Shown: one piece after another, positions 24,477-33,508 of the stretch | Position numbering within the stretch: position 1 is the stretch's first letter | Layout of the letters: each line of letters starts with the position of its first letter | NCBI GenBank assembly: GCA_027484985.1 | Contig: JAIXRW010000054.1 | Span: 23,479-87,478 of the forward strand | Direction of reading: 5' to 3' | Source of the DNA: Rhodobacter sp. | GTDB lineage: Bacteria > Pseudomonadota > Alphaproteobacteria > Rhodobacterales > Rhodobacteraceae | DNA: 64,000 nt | Made by a program: the position numbers and the translations under genes | The notes under the pieces: generated by a model | The model's input: only the letters and a program-made list of their open reading frames with translations | Database searches by the model: none | What the model was told of the DNA's origin: nothing

Positions 24477-25553
24477 ATGCCCTATGTGCCCGTATCGTTG
24501 CCCGTCATCCACCCGCCGCAGCCCGCTTCCCCCTGCCTGACCGATCCCCTCGCCCCCATCGCCGCCCCAATCGCCGCTTTGGCATCCGATCCGCTTGCGC
24601 CCACGATCTTTCACGAAACATGGTGGCTCGATGCCGCAGCCCCCGGCGGCTGGGGTGAAACCACCGTCCGCGCCGGGGGAAAGGTGGTGGGCCGTCTGCC
24701 CTATCTGCTGCGCCCCGCCCGACTTGGCGGCGATGCCTGCCTGATGCCCGACTTCTGCCATTTCCTTGGCCCCGCCGTCGATGCGGGCACAGGGGCGCCC
24801 GCCAACCGCGCCCTGCGCCGCGACCAGATCATCCGCGACCTGATCACCGCACTGCCACCGCACGGCCTGTTCCACCAGCGCATGCACCGCGACACGCCCG
24901 ATGTCATGATCTTTGCCGAAGAGGGCTTTCACACCCTTGCCCAGTTCACCTTTGAAATCAGCCCCGCCCCGCCAGACAGGCTGTGGGCCGCCATGCGCGA
25001 CAAGACCCGCAACATCGTCCGCCGCGCCGAAGACCGCTACCGCGTGACCGACTGCCTGACCGCTGCCGCCTTTGCTGCCTTTTATGCCGAAAACGCCGCC
25101 GCAACGGGCACGGCCTGCTATTACCACCCTGACGCAATCACCCGCATCACCGATGCCGCCCTTGCCCGCGACCGGGGCCGCCTTCTTGCCGCCCTTACCC
25201 CCGAAGGCATGATCAGCGCGGCCATCTTCTGCGTCTGGGATGCCAAGGTCTGCTATTACCTTTTGTCGATGCGCGACCGCGGGGCCGAAAATGGCGCGAC
25301 CAGCCTTCTGCTTTGGGATGCCATCCGCCACGCCGCCGCACAGGGCTTGGTCTTCGATTTCGACGGATTGCTGACACGCGGCAACCGCGTGTTCTACACC
25401 GGCTTCGGCGGCACCGTCCGACCCCGGTTCGTGGTCAGGCGCCAAAGCCTTCGACACCGCCTTGTGCTGCGCGCGGGGCTATGGGCCACCGGCTTCGGCA
25501 CCCCGCAAAAATGGCGATTCCGGAAGGACTCGAACCCTCGACCCGCCGCTTAG
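24477..25553 (+). CDS. GNAT/FemAB-like acyltransferase
   Basis: A 358-residue protein of the FemAB-like GNAT group (Acetyltransf_6 type). Recognisable parts are FHETWWLDAA near residue 45, the MRDKTRNIVRRAED helix near 180, and the GATSLLLWDAI and FDFDGLLTRGNRVFY strands near 280-310. Such proteins transfer amino acids or acyl groups to cell-wall or polysaccharide precursors; the acceptor here is unknown. ATG 24477 has AGGAAG at good spacing. The last 14 codons and stop lie inside the antisense strand of the tRNA-Arg gene, so the final residues (ending RKDSNPRPAA) are dictated by the tRNA sequence. Confidence 0.75.
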   Translation: MPYVPVSLPVIHPPQPASPCLTDPLAPIAAPIAALASDPLAPTIFHETWWLDAAAPGGWGETTVRAGGKVVGRLPYLLRPARLGGDACLMPDFCHFLGPAVDAGTGAPANRALRRDQIIRDLITALPPHGLFHQRMHRDTPDVMIFAEEGFHTLAQFTFEISPAPPDRLWAAMRDKTRNIVRRAEDRYRVTDCLTAAAFAAFYAENAAATGTACYYHPDAITRITDAALARDRGRLLAALTPEGMISAAIFCVWDAKVCYYLLSMRDRGAENGATSLLLWDAIRHAAAQGLVFDFDGLLTRGNRVFYTGFGGTVRPRFVVRRQSLRHRLVLRAGLWATGFGTPQKWRFRKDSNPRPAA

Positions 25554-25588
25554 AAGGCGGCTGCTCTATCCAGCTGAGCTACGGAACC
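25512..25588 (-). tRNA. tRNA-Arg(TCT)
   Basis: A complete 77-nt cloverleaf on the minus strand. The acceptor GGTTCCG pairs with CGGAATC (one G-T), the D-arm has GCTC/GAGC, the anticodon stem GCCGC/GCGGC holds loop CTTCTAA with anticodon TCT, and the T-arm is GAGGG-TTCGAGT-CCTTC. CCA is encoded. It reads AGA codons, rare in this GC-rich genome. The 3' half overlaps the end of the GNAT gene on the other strand. Confidence 0.96.
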
Positions 25589-25629
25589 GTGCTGTTCTTT
25601 TGGGCCAAGCGCCGTGGCCGCGCAAGCGG

Positions 25630-26100
25630 TCAGGTAAAGGCCAGCGTCATGAAAACGCTGTTGGGGTCGGGTCTATAGCCCTCGAAGGGCGGACATTCCA
25701 CAAAACCCGCCTTGGCATAAAGCGCCCGCGCCGCGATGAAGGTGGGCTGCACGCCGGTTTCCAGGCTCAGCCGCCGCAAGCCCTGCGCCCGCGCCTCGGC
25801 AACCAGATGGTCCAGCATCCGCTTCGACAGCCCGCGCCCCCGATTCTCGGCCAGCACATGCATCGACTTGATCTCGCCATGGTTGGCGTCGATCCGCTTG
25901 ATCGCCCCCATCCCCACCGGCACCCCGCCATCGCGCAGCACGAAGAACCGGATATGCGGCACGGCCAATTGTCCGCGGTCCATCATGTGGATGCTTTCGG
26001 GCGGCGTATCGGCATGCATGTCGGCCGTGTGGCGCTGGAACAACAACCCCAGATCGGCCCCCAGCGGGCTTTCCTCGGTGATCGTGATCAATGCGTCCAC
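25630..26100 (-). CDS. GNAT family N-acetyltransferase
   Basis: A 156-residue single GNAT domain. The acetyl-CoA pyrophosphate loop is [12 protein letters not shown] (about residues 85-96), preceded by the strand EIKSMHVL; the C-terminal [15 protein letters not shown] is typical of small-molecule acetyltransferases such as PhnO or YjaB-like proteins. The acceptor is unknown. The first 13 bases overlap the 3' end of the NDUFS4-like gene, so the two are probably co-transcribed and coupled, although a functional link is not evident. The tRNA-Arg gene lies 41 bp downstream on the same strand. Confidence 0.83.
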   Translation of the reverse strand: MDALITITEESPLGADLGLLFQRHTADMHADTPPESIHMMDRGQLAVPHIRFFVLRDGGVPVGMGAIKRIDANHGEIKSMHVLAENRGRGLSKRMLDHLVAEARAQGLRRLSLETGVQPTFIAARALYAKAGFVECPPFEGYRPDPNSVFMTLAFT

Positions 26101-26399
26101 GCGCCTTTGCGATCCGTCGCGAAATTCTCGCCATAGCCGCGCGGGCGGATCACCGGCTTGCGCGATTTCGGTTCGACAATCTCATAGGCGATGCCCTTGG
26201 CGGCGGCATAAGCCTCGGCCGCCTCGCGTGTGTCAAAGCGCAGCCGCACCTGCGCCTGAGTGTCATCGCTCGACGTCCACCCCATCAGGGGGTCAACCCC
26301 GCGTTCCGTCGCCGGCGCGAATTCCAGCACCCAGCCCTTGGCCTTGGCCGTGCCCGATTGCATGGCGGTCTTGGCGGGTTGGAAAATCCGTGCGGGCAT
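26088..26399 (-). CDS. NADH dehydrogenase accessory subunit, NDUFS4-like (ETC complex I subunit region)
   Basis: A 103-residue protein that matches the conserved region of the mitochondrial complex I 18-kDa subunit (NDUFS4). Diagnostic parts are the N-terminal [20 protein letters not shown], the central GWTSSDDT and the C-terminal PRGYGENFA. In alphaproteobacteria this subunit is an accessory part of the peripheral arm of NDH-1 and supports assembly or stability. As usual, it is encoded away from the nuo operon. ATG 26399 begins the domain directly. The GNAT gene overlaps its end. Confidence 0.9.
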   Translation of the reverse strand: MPARIFQPAKTAMQSGTAKAKGWVLEFAPATERGVDPLMGWTSSDDTQAQVRLRFDTREAAEAYAAAKGIAYEIVEPKSRKPVIRPRGYGENFATDRKGAWTH

Positions 26400-26722
26400 G
26401 GGCGTTCTCCTGAAATCTCGGTGCCGTTATGGCCGAAACCGGGGGAAAAGTGCAAGCGGCAGGTTCATCCCGCAAAGGGACTGCCGGCTGGCCACGGGGA
26501 GTGTGGGTGGGGTGTGTGGTGCGACCAACCGGCAGCTTGCTGCTTGCCAGTGCACCATGCCGCCAAGCGGGGCGAAGCACAACTCAAAGATGCAGAAATT
26601 CGCAGAAAAATATCCTAAAATTGTAAATACGCGCCCGCATACCGCCCGACCCGCGCAAAAGACGGCACGGTTCAGCCTTGCGGGGGGCGGCGAACGGCCC
26701 AAATTAGGGGCCGGAGGGAATC
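26400..26722. other. Divergent intergenic region before uvrB
   Basis: About 320 bp between the NDUFS4-like gene (-) and uvrB (+). It includes a comparatively A/T-rich stretch at about 26580-26640 that probably holds a promoter. I searched for an alphaproteobacterial SOS box (GTTC-N7-GTTC or GAAC-N7-GAAC) and saw none. No gene is supported. Confidence 0.5.
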
Positions 26723-28903
26723 ATGCCCCACAACAACAGCAATGCCGTCACCGAACGCCCCGACGTCCTGACCCGCCCCAAACTGGAAGGCGGCAAGCGA
26801 TTCGTTCTGGCGTCGCAATTCCAGCCTGCGGGCGACCAGCCCACCGCAATAGCCGAGCTTTCGGCAGGTGTTCTGGCGGGCGAACGCGATCAGGTTCTCT
26901 TGGGCGCCACTGGCACCGGCAAGACCTTTACCATGGCCAAGATCATCGAGGAAACCCAGCGCCCCGCGATCATTCTTGCGCCGAACAAGACCCTTGCCGC
27001 CCAGCTATACGGCGAATTCAAGGGCTTCTTCCCCGACAATGCGGTGGAATACTTCGTTTCCTACTACGACTACTACCAGCCCGAGGCCTATGTGCCGCGG
27101 TCGGACACCTACATCGAAAAAGAAAGCCAGATCAACGAACAGATCGACCGGATGCGCCACTCGGCCACCCGCGCGCTGCTGGAACGTGACGATGTGATCA
27201 TCGTGGCGTCCGTCAGTTGCATCTACGGCATCGGGTCAGTCGAAACCTATTCGGCCATGACACAGGATTTGATCGTCGGGCAGATGTATGACCAGCGCCA
27301 GATGATGGCCGAACTTGTCGCCCAGCAATACCGCCGCAACGATCAGGCCTTTGCCCGTGGCAGCTTCCGCGTGCGCGGCGACAGCCTCGAGGTCTGGCCT
27401 GCCCACCTTGAAGACCGCGCATGGCGTTTTTCCTTCTTTGGCGAAGAGCTTGAATCCATCGTCGAATTCGATCCGCTGACAGGCGCGAAATCCGACAGCT
27501 TCAAACAGATCCGCATCTACGCCAACAGCCACTACGTGACCCCGCGCCCCACGATGGCGCAGGCGATCAAGGGCATCAAGGACGAGCTTTTCCACCGCCT
27601 GAAGCAACTCACCGGCGAAGGCAAACTGCTGGAAGCGCAACGGCTGGAACAGCGCACCCAGTTCGATCTTGAAATGCTGGAAGCCACCGGCGTCTGCAAC
27701 GGCATCGAAAACTACTCGCGCTACCTGACCGGCCGCGCCCCGGGCGAGCCGCCGCCCACCCTGTTCGAATTCATCCCCGACAATGCCATCGTCTTTGCCG
27801 ACGAATCCCACGTGTCGGTCCCCCAGATCGGCGGCATGTACAAGGGCGACTTCCGGCGCAAATTCACGTTGGCCGAACACGGCTTCCGCCTGCCCTCCTG
27901 CATGGACAACCGCCCCCTCAAGTTTGAGGAATGGGATGCCATGCGCCCGCAATCGGTTTTCGTGTCCGCCACCCCCGCCGCGTGGGAACTGGAACAGACT
28001 GGCGGCGTCTTTACCGAACAGGTGATCCGCCCCACCGGCCTGATCGACCCGCAGGTCGAAATCCGCCCCGTCGATATGCAGGTCGATGACCTGCTGGAGG
28101 AAATCCGCCGCGTCGCCGCCCGTGGCTTGCGCGTCCTTGTCACCACCCTGACCAAGCGCATGGCCGAAGACCTGACCGAATACTTCCACGAACAGGGCAT
28201 CCGCATCCGCTATATGCACTCCGACATCGACACCATCGAACGGATCGAGATCCTGCGCGACCTGCGCCTTGGCGCGTTCGACGTTCTGGTCGGCATCAAC
28301 CTGCTGCGCGAAGGGCTCGACATTCCCGAATGTGGCCTTGTCGCCATTCTGGACGCGGATAAAGAGGGCTTCCTGCGCTCGGAAACCTCGCTCATCCAGA
28401 CGATCGGGCGCGCGGCGCGCAATTCCGAAGGCCGCGTCATCATGTATGCCGACCGCATCACCGGCAGCATGGAACGCGCCATGGCCGAAACCAACCGCCG
28501 CCGCGAAAAACAGATCGCCTACAACACCAAACACGGCATCACGCCGCAAACCATCCGCAAGAATGTGGACGATGTGCTGCAAGGCCTGTGGCAGGGCGAT
28601 ACCGATATGGCCCGCGTCACCGCCAAGGTGGACAAACCCATGGTCGGGTCGAACCTTGCCGCCCATCTTGACGCGCTGCGCCTGCAAATGCGCAAGGCCG
28701 CCGAAAACCTCGAATTCGAAGAAGCCGCCCGCCTGCGGGATGAGGTGAAGCGTCTGGAAGCCGTCGAACTGGCCATTGCCGACGATCCGCTCGCGCGGCA
28801 ATCGGTGATCGAGGAAGCGGCGGAAACGGCCGTCAAATCATCAGGCCGGTCCACGGCCGGGCGGGCTGGACAACGCGGCGGCACCAAACGGCGCGGCCGC
28901 TGA
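26723..28903 (+). CDS. uvrB: Excinuclease ABC subunit B
   Basis: A 726-residue DNA repair helicase-like protein of nucleotide excision repair, loaded onto damage by UvrA and joined by UvrC. Walker A GATGTGKT is at residues 61-68, the beta-hairpin region has [13 protein letters not shown], motif II is DESH, the C-terminal helicase half has [10 protein letters not shown] and QTIGRAARN, and the UVR motif ([24 protein letters not shown]) binds UvrC near residue 670. A short, variable N-terminal extension and a Gly/Arg tail account for the length. ATG 26723 follows GGAGGG. A small membrane protein gene follows after 11 bp. Confidence 0.98.
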   Translation: MPHNNSNAVTERPDVLTRPKLEGGKRFVLASQFQPAGDQPTAIAELSAGVLAGERDQVLLGATGTGKTFTMAKIIEETQRPAIILAPNKTLAAQLYGEFKGFFPDNAVEYFVSYYDYYQPEAYVPRSDTYIEKESQINEQIDRMRHSATRALLERDDVIIVASVSCIYGIGSVETYSAMTQDLIVGQMYDQRQMMAELVAQQYRRNDQAFARGSFRVRGDSLEVWPAHLEDRAWRFSFFGEELESIVEFDPLTGAKSDSFKQIRIYANSHYVTPRPTMAQAIKGIKDELFHRLKQLTGEGKLLEAQRLEQRTQFDLEMLEATGVCNGIENYSRYLTGRAPGEPPPTLFEFIPDNAIVFADESHVSVPQIGGMYKGDFRRKFTLAEHGFRLPSCMDNRPLKFEEWDAMRPQSVFVSATPAAWELEQTGGVFTEQVIRPTGLIDPQVEIRPVDMQVDDLLEEIRRVAARGLRVLVTTLTKRMAEDLTEYFHEQGIRIRYMHSDIDTIERIEILRDLRLGAFDVLVGINLLREGLDIPECGLVAILDADKEGFLRSETSLIQTIGRAARNSEGRVIMYADRITGSMERAMAETNRRREKQIAYNTKHGITPQTIRKNVDDVLQGLWQGDTDMARVTAKVDKPMVGSNLAAHLDALRLQMRKAAENLEFEEAARLRDEVKRLEAVELAIADDPLARQSVIEEAAETAVKSSGRSTAGRAGQRGGTKRRGR

Positions 28904-28914
28904 ACAGGAAGATC

Positions 28915-29106
28915 ATGGCAAGCAGAAAATTCCTCGACCCCGACCACCCGATGTTCCGCCACGCTTGGGTGCGCTGGCTGACCACGCTTTTGCCACTGGG
29001 CTGGGGCGGGGTCGAGTTTTACTTGGGTAATCCGGGCTGGGCCACACTGTTCGGCGCGGCGGGTGCCTATGCAGGCTGGGTGCTGATTCTGAAAAAACCG
29101 GGCTAA
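28915..29106 (+). CDS. Small conserved-looking membrane protein downstream of uvrB
   Basis: A 63-residue protein with a polar N-terminus (FLDPDHPMFRHAWVRW) and two hydrophobic segments at about residues 20-38 and 42-59. ATG 28915 has AGGAAG upstream and lies 11 bp after uvrB, so the two are probably co-transcribed. The DPDHPMFRHAWVR start with two helices looks like a real small inner-membrane protein. Its function is not recognised. A short hairpin with a T-rich loop (29111-29127) follows the stop. Confidence 0.65.
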   Translation: MASRKFLDPDHPMFRHAWVRWLTTLLPLGWGGVEFYLGNPGWATLFGAAGAYAGWVLILKKPG

Positions 29107-29110
29107 GCCC

Positions 29111-29165
29111 GCGCCTTTTTCAGGCGCTATTCAAACGCACAGGTCCGTGGGCTGCCCCCCGGACC
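29111..29165. terminator. Two hairpins between convergent genes
   Basis: GCGCCT (29111-29116) pairs with AGGCGC (29122-29127) around TTTTC, and GGTCCG (29142-29147) pairs with CGGACC (29160-29165). They separate the uvrB-linked small gene (+) from the HdeA-like gene (-) and could terminate both. Confidence 0.5.
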
Positions 29166-29192
29166 CGTGCAAGACCAACCTCGGGTCAGCCC

Positions 29193-29483
29193 TCAGCCGT
29201 TCTCGGCCTTATCGAGCACATCCATCAGCGTCGCATCGGGGGTTTCGGCACACATGCCCACGGCCGCATCGATATTTGCCTGCAACCGCGCCTCATCATA
29301 GCCGCTGTCCTGCGCAGCGCCGCCCATATAGCCGTCAATCCAGAACAGCATCTTGGCCAGCGCGTCACTCGGCATCTGGGCCACATCGGTGCAGGTTACC
29401 GTGGCGATATCCAGCGTCTGCGCCTGCGACGCGCCCCCAAAAGTCATCGCTGCCAAAGCCGCGATCAGAACCGTCTTGCCCAT
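29193..29483 (-). CDS. HdeA/HdeB-like periplasmic protein
   Basis: A 96-residue exported protein. The signal peptide is about residues 1-22 (cleavage after ASQA), leaving a small acidic helical domain with one Cys in VTCTDV and one in GMCAET, placed as in HdeA, where they form a disulfide. FWIDGYMGG in the middle is the family hallmark. HdeA is an acid-activated periplasmic chaperone; relatives in Rhodobacteraceae are common but untested. ATG 29483 has GGGAG upstream. It is convergent with the uvrB unit and divergent from the entericidin-like gene, within a run of small envelope genes. Confidence 0.75.
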   Translation of the reverse strand: MGKTVLIAALAAMTFGGASQAQTLDIATVTCTDVAQMPSDALAKMLFWIDGYMGGAAQDSGYDEARLQANIDAAVGMCAETPDATLMDVLDKAENG

Positions 29484-29630
29484 TACATACTCCCGTTCAC
29501 AAGGGCTTCAGTGTCCGGAAAGCTAGCAGACCGCCGCGCCCCGTCCACCGGTTTTTGCGCGACTTACGCCAAGGAACCACCCCAACCCGCCCCGCGTTGC
29601 CCCGCCGCAACCAACAGCCAGAGAGCCCCG

Positions 29631-29765
29631 ATGAAAACCCTGATCCTGATCGCCACCCTGATGACCCTGACCGCCTGCGAAACCATGCAGGGCCTCGGGC
29701 GGGATGTGGAAAACACCGGAGAGACGTTGCAGCAGGAAAGTGTCGAGGCCCAACAGAACCCGTAA
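29631..29765 (+). CDS. Entericidin A/B-like small lipoprotein
   Basis: A 44-residue lipoprotein precursor. The signal peptide ends in the lipobox LTAC (Cys16), and the mature peptide has GLGRDVENTGE, the signature of entericidin-family proteins, ending in a polar Gln/Asn tail. In E. coli, EcnA/EcnB form an antidote-toxin pair; most alphaproteobacteria carry single copies with stress-linked but unclear roles. The spacing to a GAGAG upstream of ATG 29631 is acceptable. No partner entericidin gene is seen nearby. Confidence 0.82.
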   Translation: MKTLILIATLMTLTACETMQGLGRDVENTGETLQQESVEAQQNP

Positions 29766-29897
29766 GGGCCAAGGTGCGCGTTTAGGCGCGCACCACTTCC
29801 AGTTAACTGCCTTGCCTGAGGGGCGCGCGGGGCACTTGCCACAACACCACGAATGGGCAAGCATAACAGCCGAAGGTTGTTTCACGAGTGTCCCACC

Positions 29898-30149
29898 ATG
29901 ACCCCAAGTTCGGCCACCGAACCCGATTCAGTCGAAATCGCGCGCCTAACGGTTGTCCATAACGAAAAGTGCAAGGCGGCCGCCGCTTTCCTCTACAATC
30001 TCTCCGCAGCAACTGTCATCACTGGGGTCATTACGAATATAATCCAACAAAAACCGGTGCTCGACCCCATCCTGTTCTTGCTGACAGCGACGTTCGCCAC
30101 CATCTTCTTCATGGTGGGAAGCAATAGCCTCAACCAGATGAAGGGCTAA
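29898..30149 (+). CDS. Hypothetical small membrane protein
   Basis: An 83-residue protein with two hydrophobic segments (about residues 33-47 and 55-75, LLTATFATIFFMVG) after a polar N-terminus. Its base composition and codon use are visibly less GC-rich than those of uvrB and lepA on either side, for example several A/T-ending codons. No family is recognised. It is followed within four bases by another small membrane-protein gene, so they form a pair. I placed the start at ATG 29898; an in-frame ATG at 29853 would add a polar stretch and is less likely. Confidence 0.5.
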   Translation: MTPSSATEPDSVEIARLTVVHNEKCKAAAAFLYNLSAATVITGVITNIIQQKPVLDPILFLLTATFATIFFMVGSNSLNQMKG

Positions 30150-30153
30150 GGTT

Positions 30154-30429
30154 ATGAGTTACGTATCAATCATTGCCTTTGGCCTTCTCGGCCTCTGCCT
30201 CGCGGTAGCGAGCCAGATCAACCTCGTCCGCAGCCGCCGCAAGATCGAAATGGCGCAACGACACGCGCAAGACCATATCGCTTCGGCAAAGGTCGCGGAT
30301 GGCGACGTTCGATCGGGCGGCATGAAGTCCTTGGCCGCATCCGTACTTTCTCAGCAATACAAAGCCCGTCAAACTCGCGCTCATAACCTCGGCGGGAAGC
30401 GGGCGGTAAAACACGTCAAGGCCAAGTAA
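30154..30429 (+). CDS. Hypothetical single-helix membrane protein
   Basis: A 91-residue protein. Residues about 4-22 form a hydrophobic helix (IIAFGLLGLCLAVA), followed by a basic, helical cytoplasmic tail rich in Arg, Lys and His. It lies four bases after the preceding gene and presumably acts with it. The stop codon sits inside a perfect palindrome that also contains the lepA stop codon. Like its partner it is less GC-rich than its neighbours. No homologue is recognised. Confidence 0.5.
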   Translation: MSYVSIIAFGLLGLCLAVASQINLVRSRRKIEMAQRHAQDHIASAKVADGDVRSGGMKSLAASVLSQQYKARQTRAHNLGGKRAVKHVKAK

Positions 30430-30447
30430 ACCCGACTTCGGGTTTAC
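30426..30447. terminator. Perfect palindrome containing both convergent stop codons
   Basis: GTAAACCCGA (30426-30435) and TCGGGTTTAC (30438-30447) form a 10-bp stem with a 2-base centre. The stop of the plus-strand gene (30427-30429) and that of lepA on the minus strand (30444-30446) both lie within it. No U-tract follows on either strand. Confidence 0.6.
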
Positions 30448-32243
30448 GTATCCATCTTCAAAGCCGAGATGAACGCCTCCTGCGGGATCTCCACCTTCCC
30501 GAACTGGCGCATCTTCTTCTTGCCGGCCTTCTGCTTGTCCAAGAGCTTGCGCTTGCGCGTCGCGTCGCCGCCATAGCACTTGGCGGTCACGTCCTTGCGC
30601 ATGGCGCTCAGGGTTTCGCGGGCGATAACGCGGCTGCCGATGGCGGCCTGGATCGGGATCTTGAACATGTGGCGGGGGATCAGCTCTTTCAGCTTTTCCA
30701 CCATGGCCCGCCCCCGCGCCTCGGCGCGGTCGCGGTGGACCATCATCGACAGCGCGTCCACCGGTTCCTCGTTCACAAGGATCGACATCTTGACCAGAAA
30801 ATCCTCGCGGTATTCGCTGATCTGGTAGTCGAAACTGGCATAGCCCTTGGTCACCGATTTCAGGCGGTCGTAAAAGTCGAACACCACCTCGGCCAGCGGC
30901 AGGTCATAGACCACCATGGCGCGGTTGCCGGCATAGCTCAGGTCAAGCTGGATGCCGCGGCGGTCCTGGCACAGTTTCAGGATATCGCCCAGATAGTCGT
31001 CGGGCACCATGATCGTGGCCTTGATGCGCGGCTCTTCGATATGGTCGATATAGGTCAGGTCGGGCATGTCGGCGGGGTTGTGCAGATCGCGCACCTCGCC
31101 ATCCTTCATATGCAGCTTGAACACCACGCTCGGCGCGGTGGTGATCAGGTCAAGGTCATATTCCCGCTCCAGCCGGTCGCGGATGACTTCAAGGTGCAGA
31201 AGCCCGAGGAAACCGCAGCGGAAGCCGAAACCCAGCGCGGCGCTGGTTTCCATTTCCGAACTGAAGGATGCATCGTTCAGCGACAGCTTTTCGATCGCGT
31301 CGCGCAGCGCCTCGAAATCATTGGCATCCACCGGGAACAGGCCGCAGAACACCACGGGCTGCGCGGGTTTGAACCCCGGAAGCGGCGCATCGCAGCCGCG
31401 CTTTTCATGGGTGATCGTGTCGCCCACCCGTGTATCGCGCACCTGCTTGATCGAGGCGGTGAAAATGCCGATCTCGCCCGGCCCGAGTTCGGCGATATCC
31501 ACCATCTGCGGCTTCAGCACGGCCAGCTTGTCGATGCCGTAAACCGCATTGGTCTGCATCATCCGCACGCGGTCGCCCTTTTTGACCACGCCGTCCATCA
31601 CGCGGATCATCACGACCACGCCCAAATAGGCATCATACCAGCTATCGACCAGCATCGCCTTGAGCGGCGCGTCGCGGTCGCCCTTGGGCGCGGGCAGGCG
31701 CGTCACGATGGCTTCCAGCACTTCGGGAATGCCAAGGCCCGATTTCGCGGAAATGGCAATGGCGTCGGAGGCATCCAGCCCGATCACATCCTCGATGTTC
31801 TGCTTCACCCGCTCGGGTTCGGCGGCGGGCAGGTCGATCTTGTTCAGCACGGGCACGATCTCGTGCCCCGCATCCAGCGCCTGATAGACGTTGGCCAGCG
31901 TCTGCGCCTCGACCCCTTGGCTTGCGTCTACCACCAGAAGCGAGCCTTCGACGGCGCGCATCGACCGGCTCACCTCATAGGCAAAGTCCACATGGCCGGG
32001 GGTGTCGATCAGGTTCAGGATATAGGTCTTGCCATCCTTGGCCGGATATTCGATCCGCACGGTGTTGGCCTTGATCGTGATCCCGCGTTCCCGCTCGATA
32101 TCCATGCTATCCAGCATCTGGGCCTTCATGTCCCGTGCGGCCACGGTCCCCGTCATCTGGATCAGACGGTCGGCAAGGGTGGATTTCCCGTGGTCGATAT
32201 GGGCCACGATCGAGAAATTGCGGATGAGATCAAGCTGGGTCAT
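30444..32243 (-). CDS. lepA: Elongation factor 4 (LepA)
   Basis: A 599-residue translational GTPase, the usual LepA length. G1 is AHIDHGKST (residues 14-22), G3 is DTPGH, G4 is NKID, and the C-terminal domain ends with the LepA-specific [19 protein letters not shown]. LepA binds ribosomes and is linked to ribosome assembly and back-translocation under stress. ATG 32243 begins directly with the conserved [17 protein letters not shown]. It is preceded on the same strand by a gene of unknown function after a 29-bp gap. Confidence 0.98.
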   Translation of the reverse strand: MTQLDLIRNFSIVAHIDHGKSTLADRLIQMTGTVAARDMKAQMLDSMDIERERGITIKANTVRIEYPAKDGKTYILNLIDTPGHVDFAYEVSRSMRAVEGSLLVVDASQGVEAQTLANVYQALDAGHEIVPVLNKIDLPAAEPERVKQNIEDVIGLDASDAIAISAKSGLGIPEVLEAIVTRLPAPKGDRDAPLKAMLVDSWYDAYLGVVVMIRVMDGVVKKGDRVRMMQTNAVYGIDKLAVLKPQMVDIAELGPGEIGIFTASIKQVRDTRVGDTITHEKRGCDAPLPGFKPAQPVVFCGLFPVDANDFEALRDAIEKLSLNDASFSSEMETSAALGFGFRCGFLGLLHLEVIRDRLEREYDLDLITTAPSVVFKLHMKDGEVRDLHNPADMPDLTYIDHIEEPRIKATIMVPDDYLGDILKLCQDRRGIQLDLSYAGNRAMVVYDLPLAEVVFDFYDRLKSVTKGYASFDYQISEYREDFLVKMSILVNEEPVDALSMMVHRDRAEARGRAMVEKLKELIPRHMFKIPIQAAIGSRVIARETLSAMRKDVTAKCYGGDATRKRKLLDKQKAGKKKMRQFGKVEIPQEAFISALKMDT

Positions 32244-32272
32244 GGCGCGCCATATAACGTGTCGCGCCTTGG

Positions 32273-32902
32273 CTAGCTAGGGGTCTTTGAGGGCAACCGA
32301 TAGCGCGTCCGGACAAGTTCAAGAAGGTCGATCGCGGCCGCCACCCCCTGCGAACTGTTCTGCCGCACCATCACCAAACAAATCTGGCGGACCAGCTTTG
32401 GCGCGACCTCGGAATCGTAATCCACCATCATCGACAGAAAGTGCCGGAAGGCGGCAAGGATGGCCGAATAGGAACAGCGCAGAACGGATTTGCCCTTGGG
32501 CAGCAAGGGCAGGCAGGTATCGCTCGCATCGATGAAAAGGCCCTTCCGCGCAAGAAACGCGTCCAACGCCACGGCGCGCCAATATGCAGCAAGGTAATCA
32601 TGCGCCAAGGCCAGCGGTCTGCTGTCAAATTGCCCGATGGCCTGAAGGCTGTCCGCGATGGGGTCATCCATGCGGTCAAGAAGCCGCGCCGCCTGCAGGT
32701 AGCGCCGGCCCGCCGCCCCCGCCCAGAAGGGGATCGTGTCACCACGGGCGGCCAGCATGATGTCGTGCACATCGTGGCGCCGGTCATCCGCGAAATTCGG
32801 CTTGCTCTTGGGCCGATAGGCCATGTTCGCGGCAAAAATCTCGGCCATCCACGGCGGGCGATCCACCCTTTTCATTCCGGCATCCTCGGTAAACTCGTAC
32901 AT
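32273..32902 (-). CDS. Hypothetical protein upstream of lepA
   Basis: A 209-residue, mainly helical, soluble protein that I do not recognise. The start at ATG 32902 ([13 protein letters not shown]) is chosen for GAGAGGAG just upstream; the frame also continues further upstream. There are no signal peptide or membrane segments. Conserved-looking parts are [14 protein letters not shown] near residue 50 and [15 protein letters not shown] near 180. It lies 29 bp before lepA on the same strand and may share its transcript. The divergent exported-protein gene starts 257 bp away. Confidence 0.55.
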   Translation of the reverse strand: MYEFTEDAGMKRVDRPPWMAEIFAANMAYRPKSKPNFADDRRHDVHDIMLAARGDTIPFWAGAAGRRYLQAARLLDRMDDPIADSLQAIGQFDSRPLALAHDYLAAYWRAVALDAFLARKGLFIDASDTCLPLLPKGKSVLRCSYSAILAAFRHFLSMMVDYDSEVAPKLVRQICLVMVRQNSSQGVAAAIDLLELVRTRYRLPSKTPS

Positions 32903-33000
32903 TGCACTGTTCTCCTCTCTTGAAACGTCACTCCGGCAAGGCCACGGACAGCCGCGCCAAGCCACTCGTCACGAAGCGGCCTTGTCGGATTGCGCATATG

Positions 33001-33027
33001 TTGTGGGCGGCTCGGCCAAGCCCACAA
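33001..33027. promoter_or_regulatory. Inverted repeat in a divergent promoter region
   Basis: TTGTGGGC (33001-33008) and GCCCACAA (33020-33027) are perfect inverted repeats, 11 bases apart, between the divergent genes starting at 32902 (-) and 33160 (+). The position fits an operator shared by both. Confidence 0.4.
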
Positions 33028-33159
33028 AAACCGCGGCGATATGCGCGAAATGTCGCGCAAACGGCGGCAGCAATTGAAAATTCTGCTTCAAATCGGCATA
33101 AATGCCGCCACAAAAATGACCGGTCCGGTAGGTCCGCATCGGCAAGAGGCAAAGACAGA

Positions 33160-33474
33160 ATGACCCGTTACACGATTTCCGCGGCCGTGGCCGCACTGGC
33201 AATTCCCCTTTTCGCATCGGTGGCCGCCGCAGGCCCCATCGAACGGGCCTGCCTGTCCTCGGGCCGCGATGCGGCGAACCGCTCGGTCTGTGCCTGTATC
33301 CAGCAGGTGGCCGACATGACCCTGCGCGGATCGGACCAGCGCAAGGCCGCCGTTTTCTTCCGCAACCCCGACAAGGCGCAAGATACGCTAATGTCAAAGC
33401 GCAATTCCGACGATGCCTTCTGGGAACGCTACAAGAACTTCGGCGAAACGGCCGAGGCCTATTGCGCGGGCTGA
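33160..33474 (+). CDS. Small exported protein with conserved cysteines
   Basis: A 104-residue protein with a signal peptide (about 1-24, ending VAAAG) and a small mature domain with Cys residues in RACLSSG, SVCACIQQV and EAYCAG. It is of the kind widely seen in Rhodobacterales and sometimes mislabelled as an arginine transporter; nothing here supports transport. Four cysteines suggest disulfides in the periplasm. ATG 33160 has a weak upstream AAAGA. It is convergent with the copper chaperone gene, with a strong hairpin between. Confidence 0.65.
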   Translation: MTRYTISAAVAALAIPLFASVAAAGPIERACLSSGRDAANRSVCACIQQVADMTLRGSDQRKAAVFFRNPDKAQDTLMSKRNSDDAFWERYKNFGETAEAYCAG

Positions 33475-33485
33475 TCGGGCAAAGG

Positions 33486-33504
33486 GGGCGGGTCAGACCC
33501 GCCC
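33486..33504. terminator. Bidirectional hairpin terminator
   Basis: GGGCGGGT (33486-33493) pairs with ACCCGCCC (33497-33504) around CAG, between two convergent genes whose stops are at 33474 and 33509. The stem is perfect. Confidence 0.7.
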
Positions 33505-33508
33505 GCCG

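Noticed and set aside
26400..26722. SOS (LexA) box before uvrB
   Set aside because: No GTTC-N7-GTTC or GAAC-N7-GAAC motif was found by reading the region.
29193..30447. Genomic island with integrase or att sites
   Set aside because: No integrase, direct repeats or tRNA border were seen; only composition suggests transfer.
33160..33474. Arginine transporter
   Set aside because: Similar small exported proteins carry this name in databases, but a 104-residue soluble periplasmic protein with four Cys cannot be a transporter by itself.
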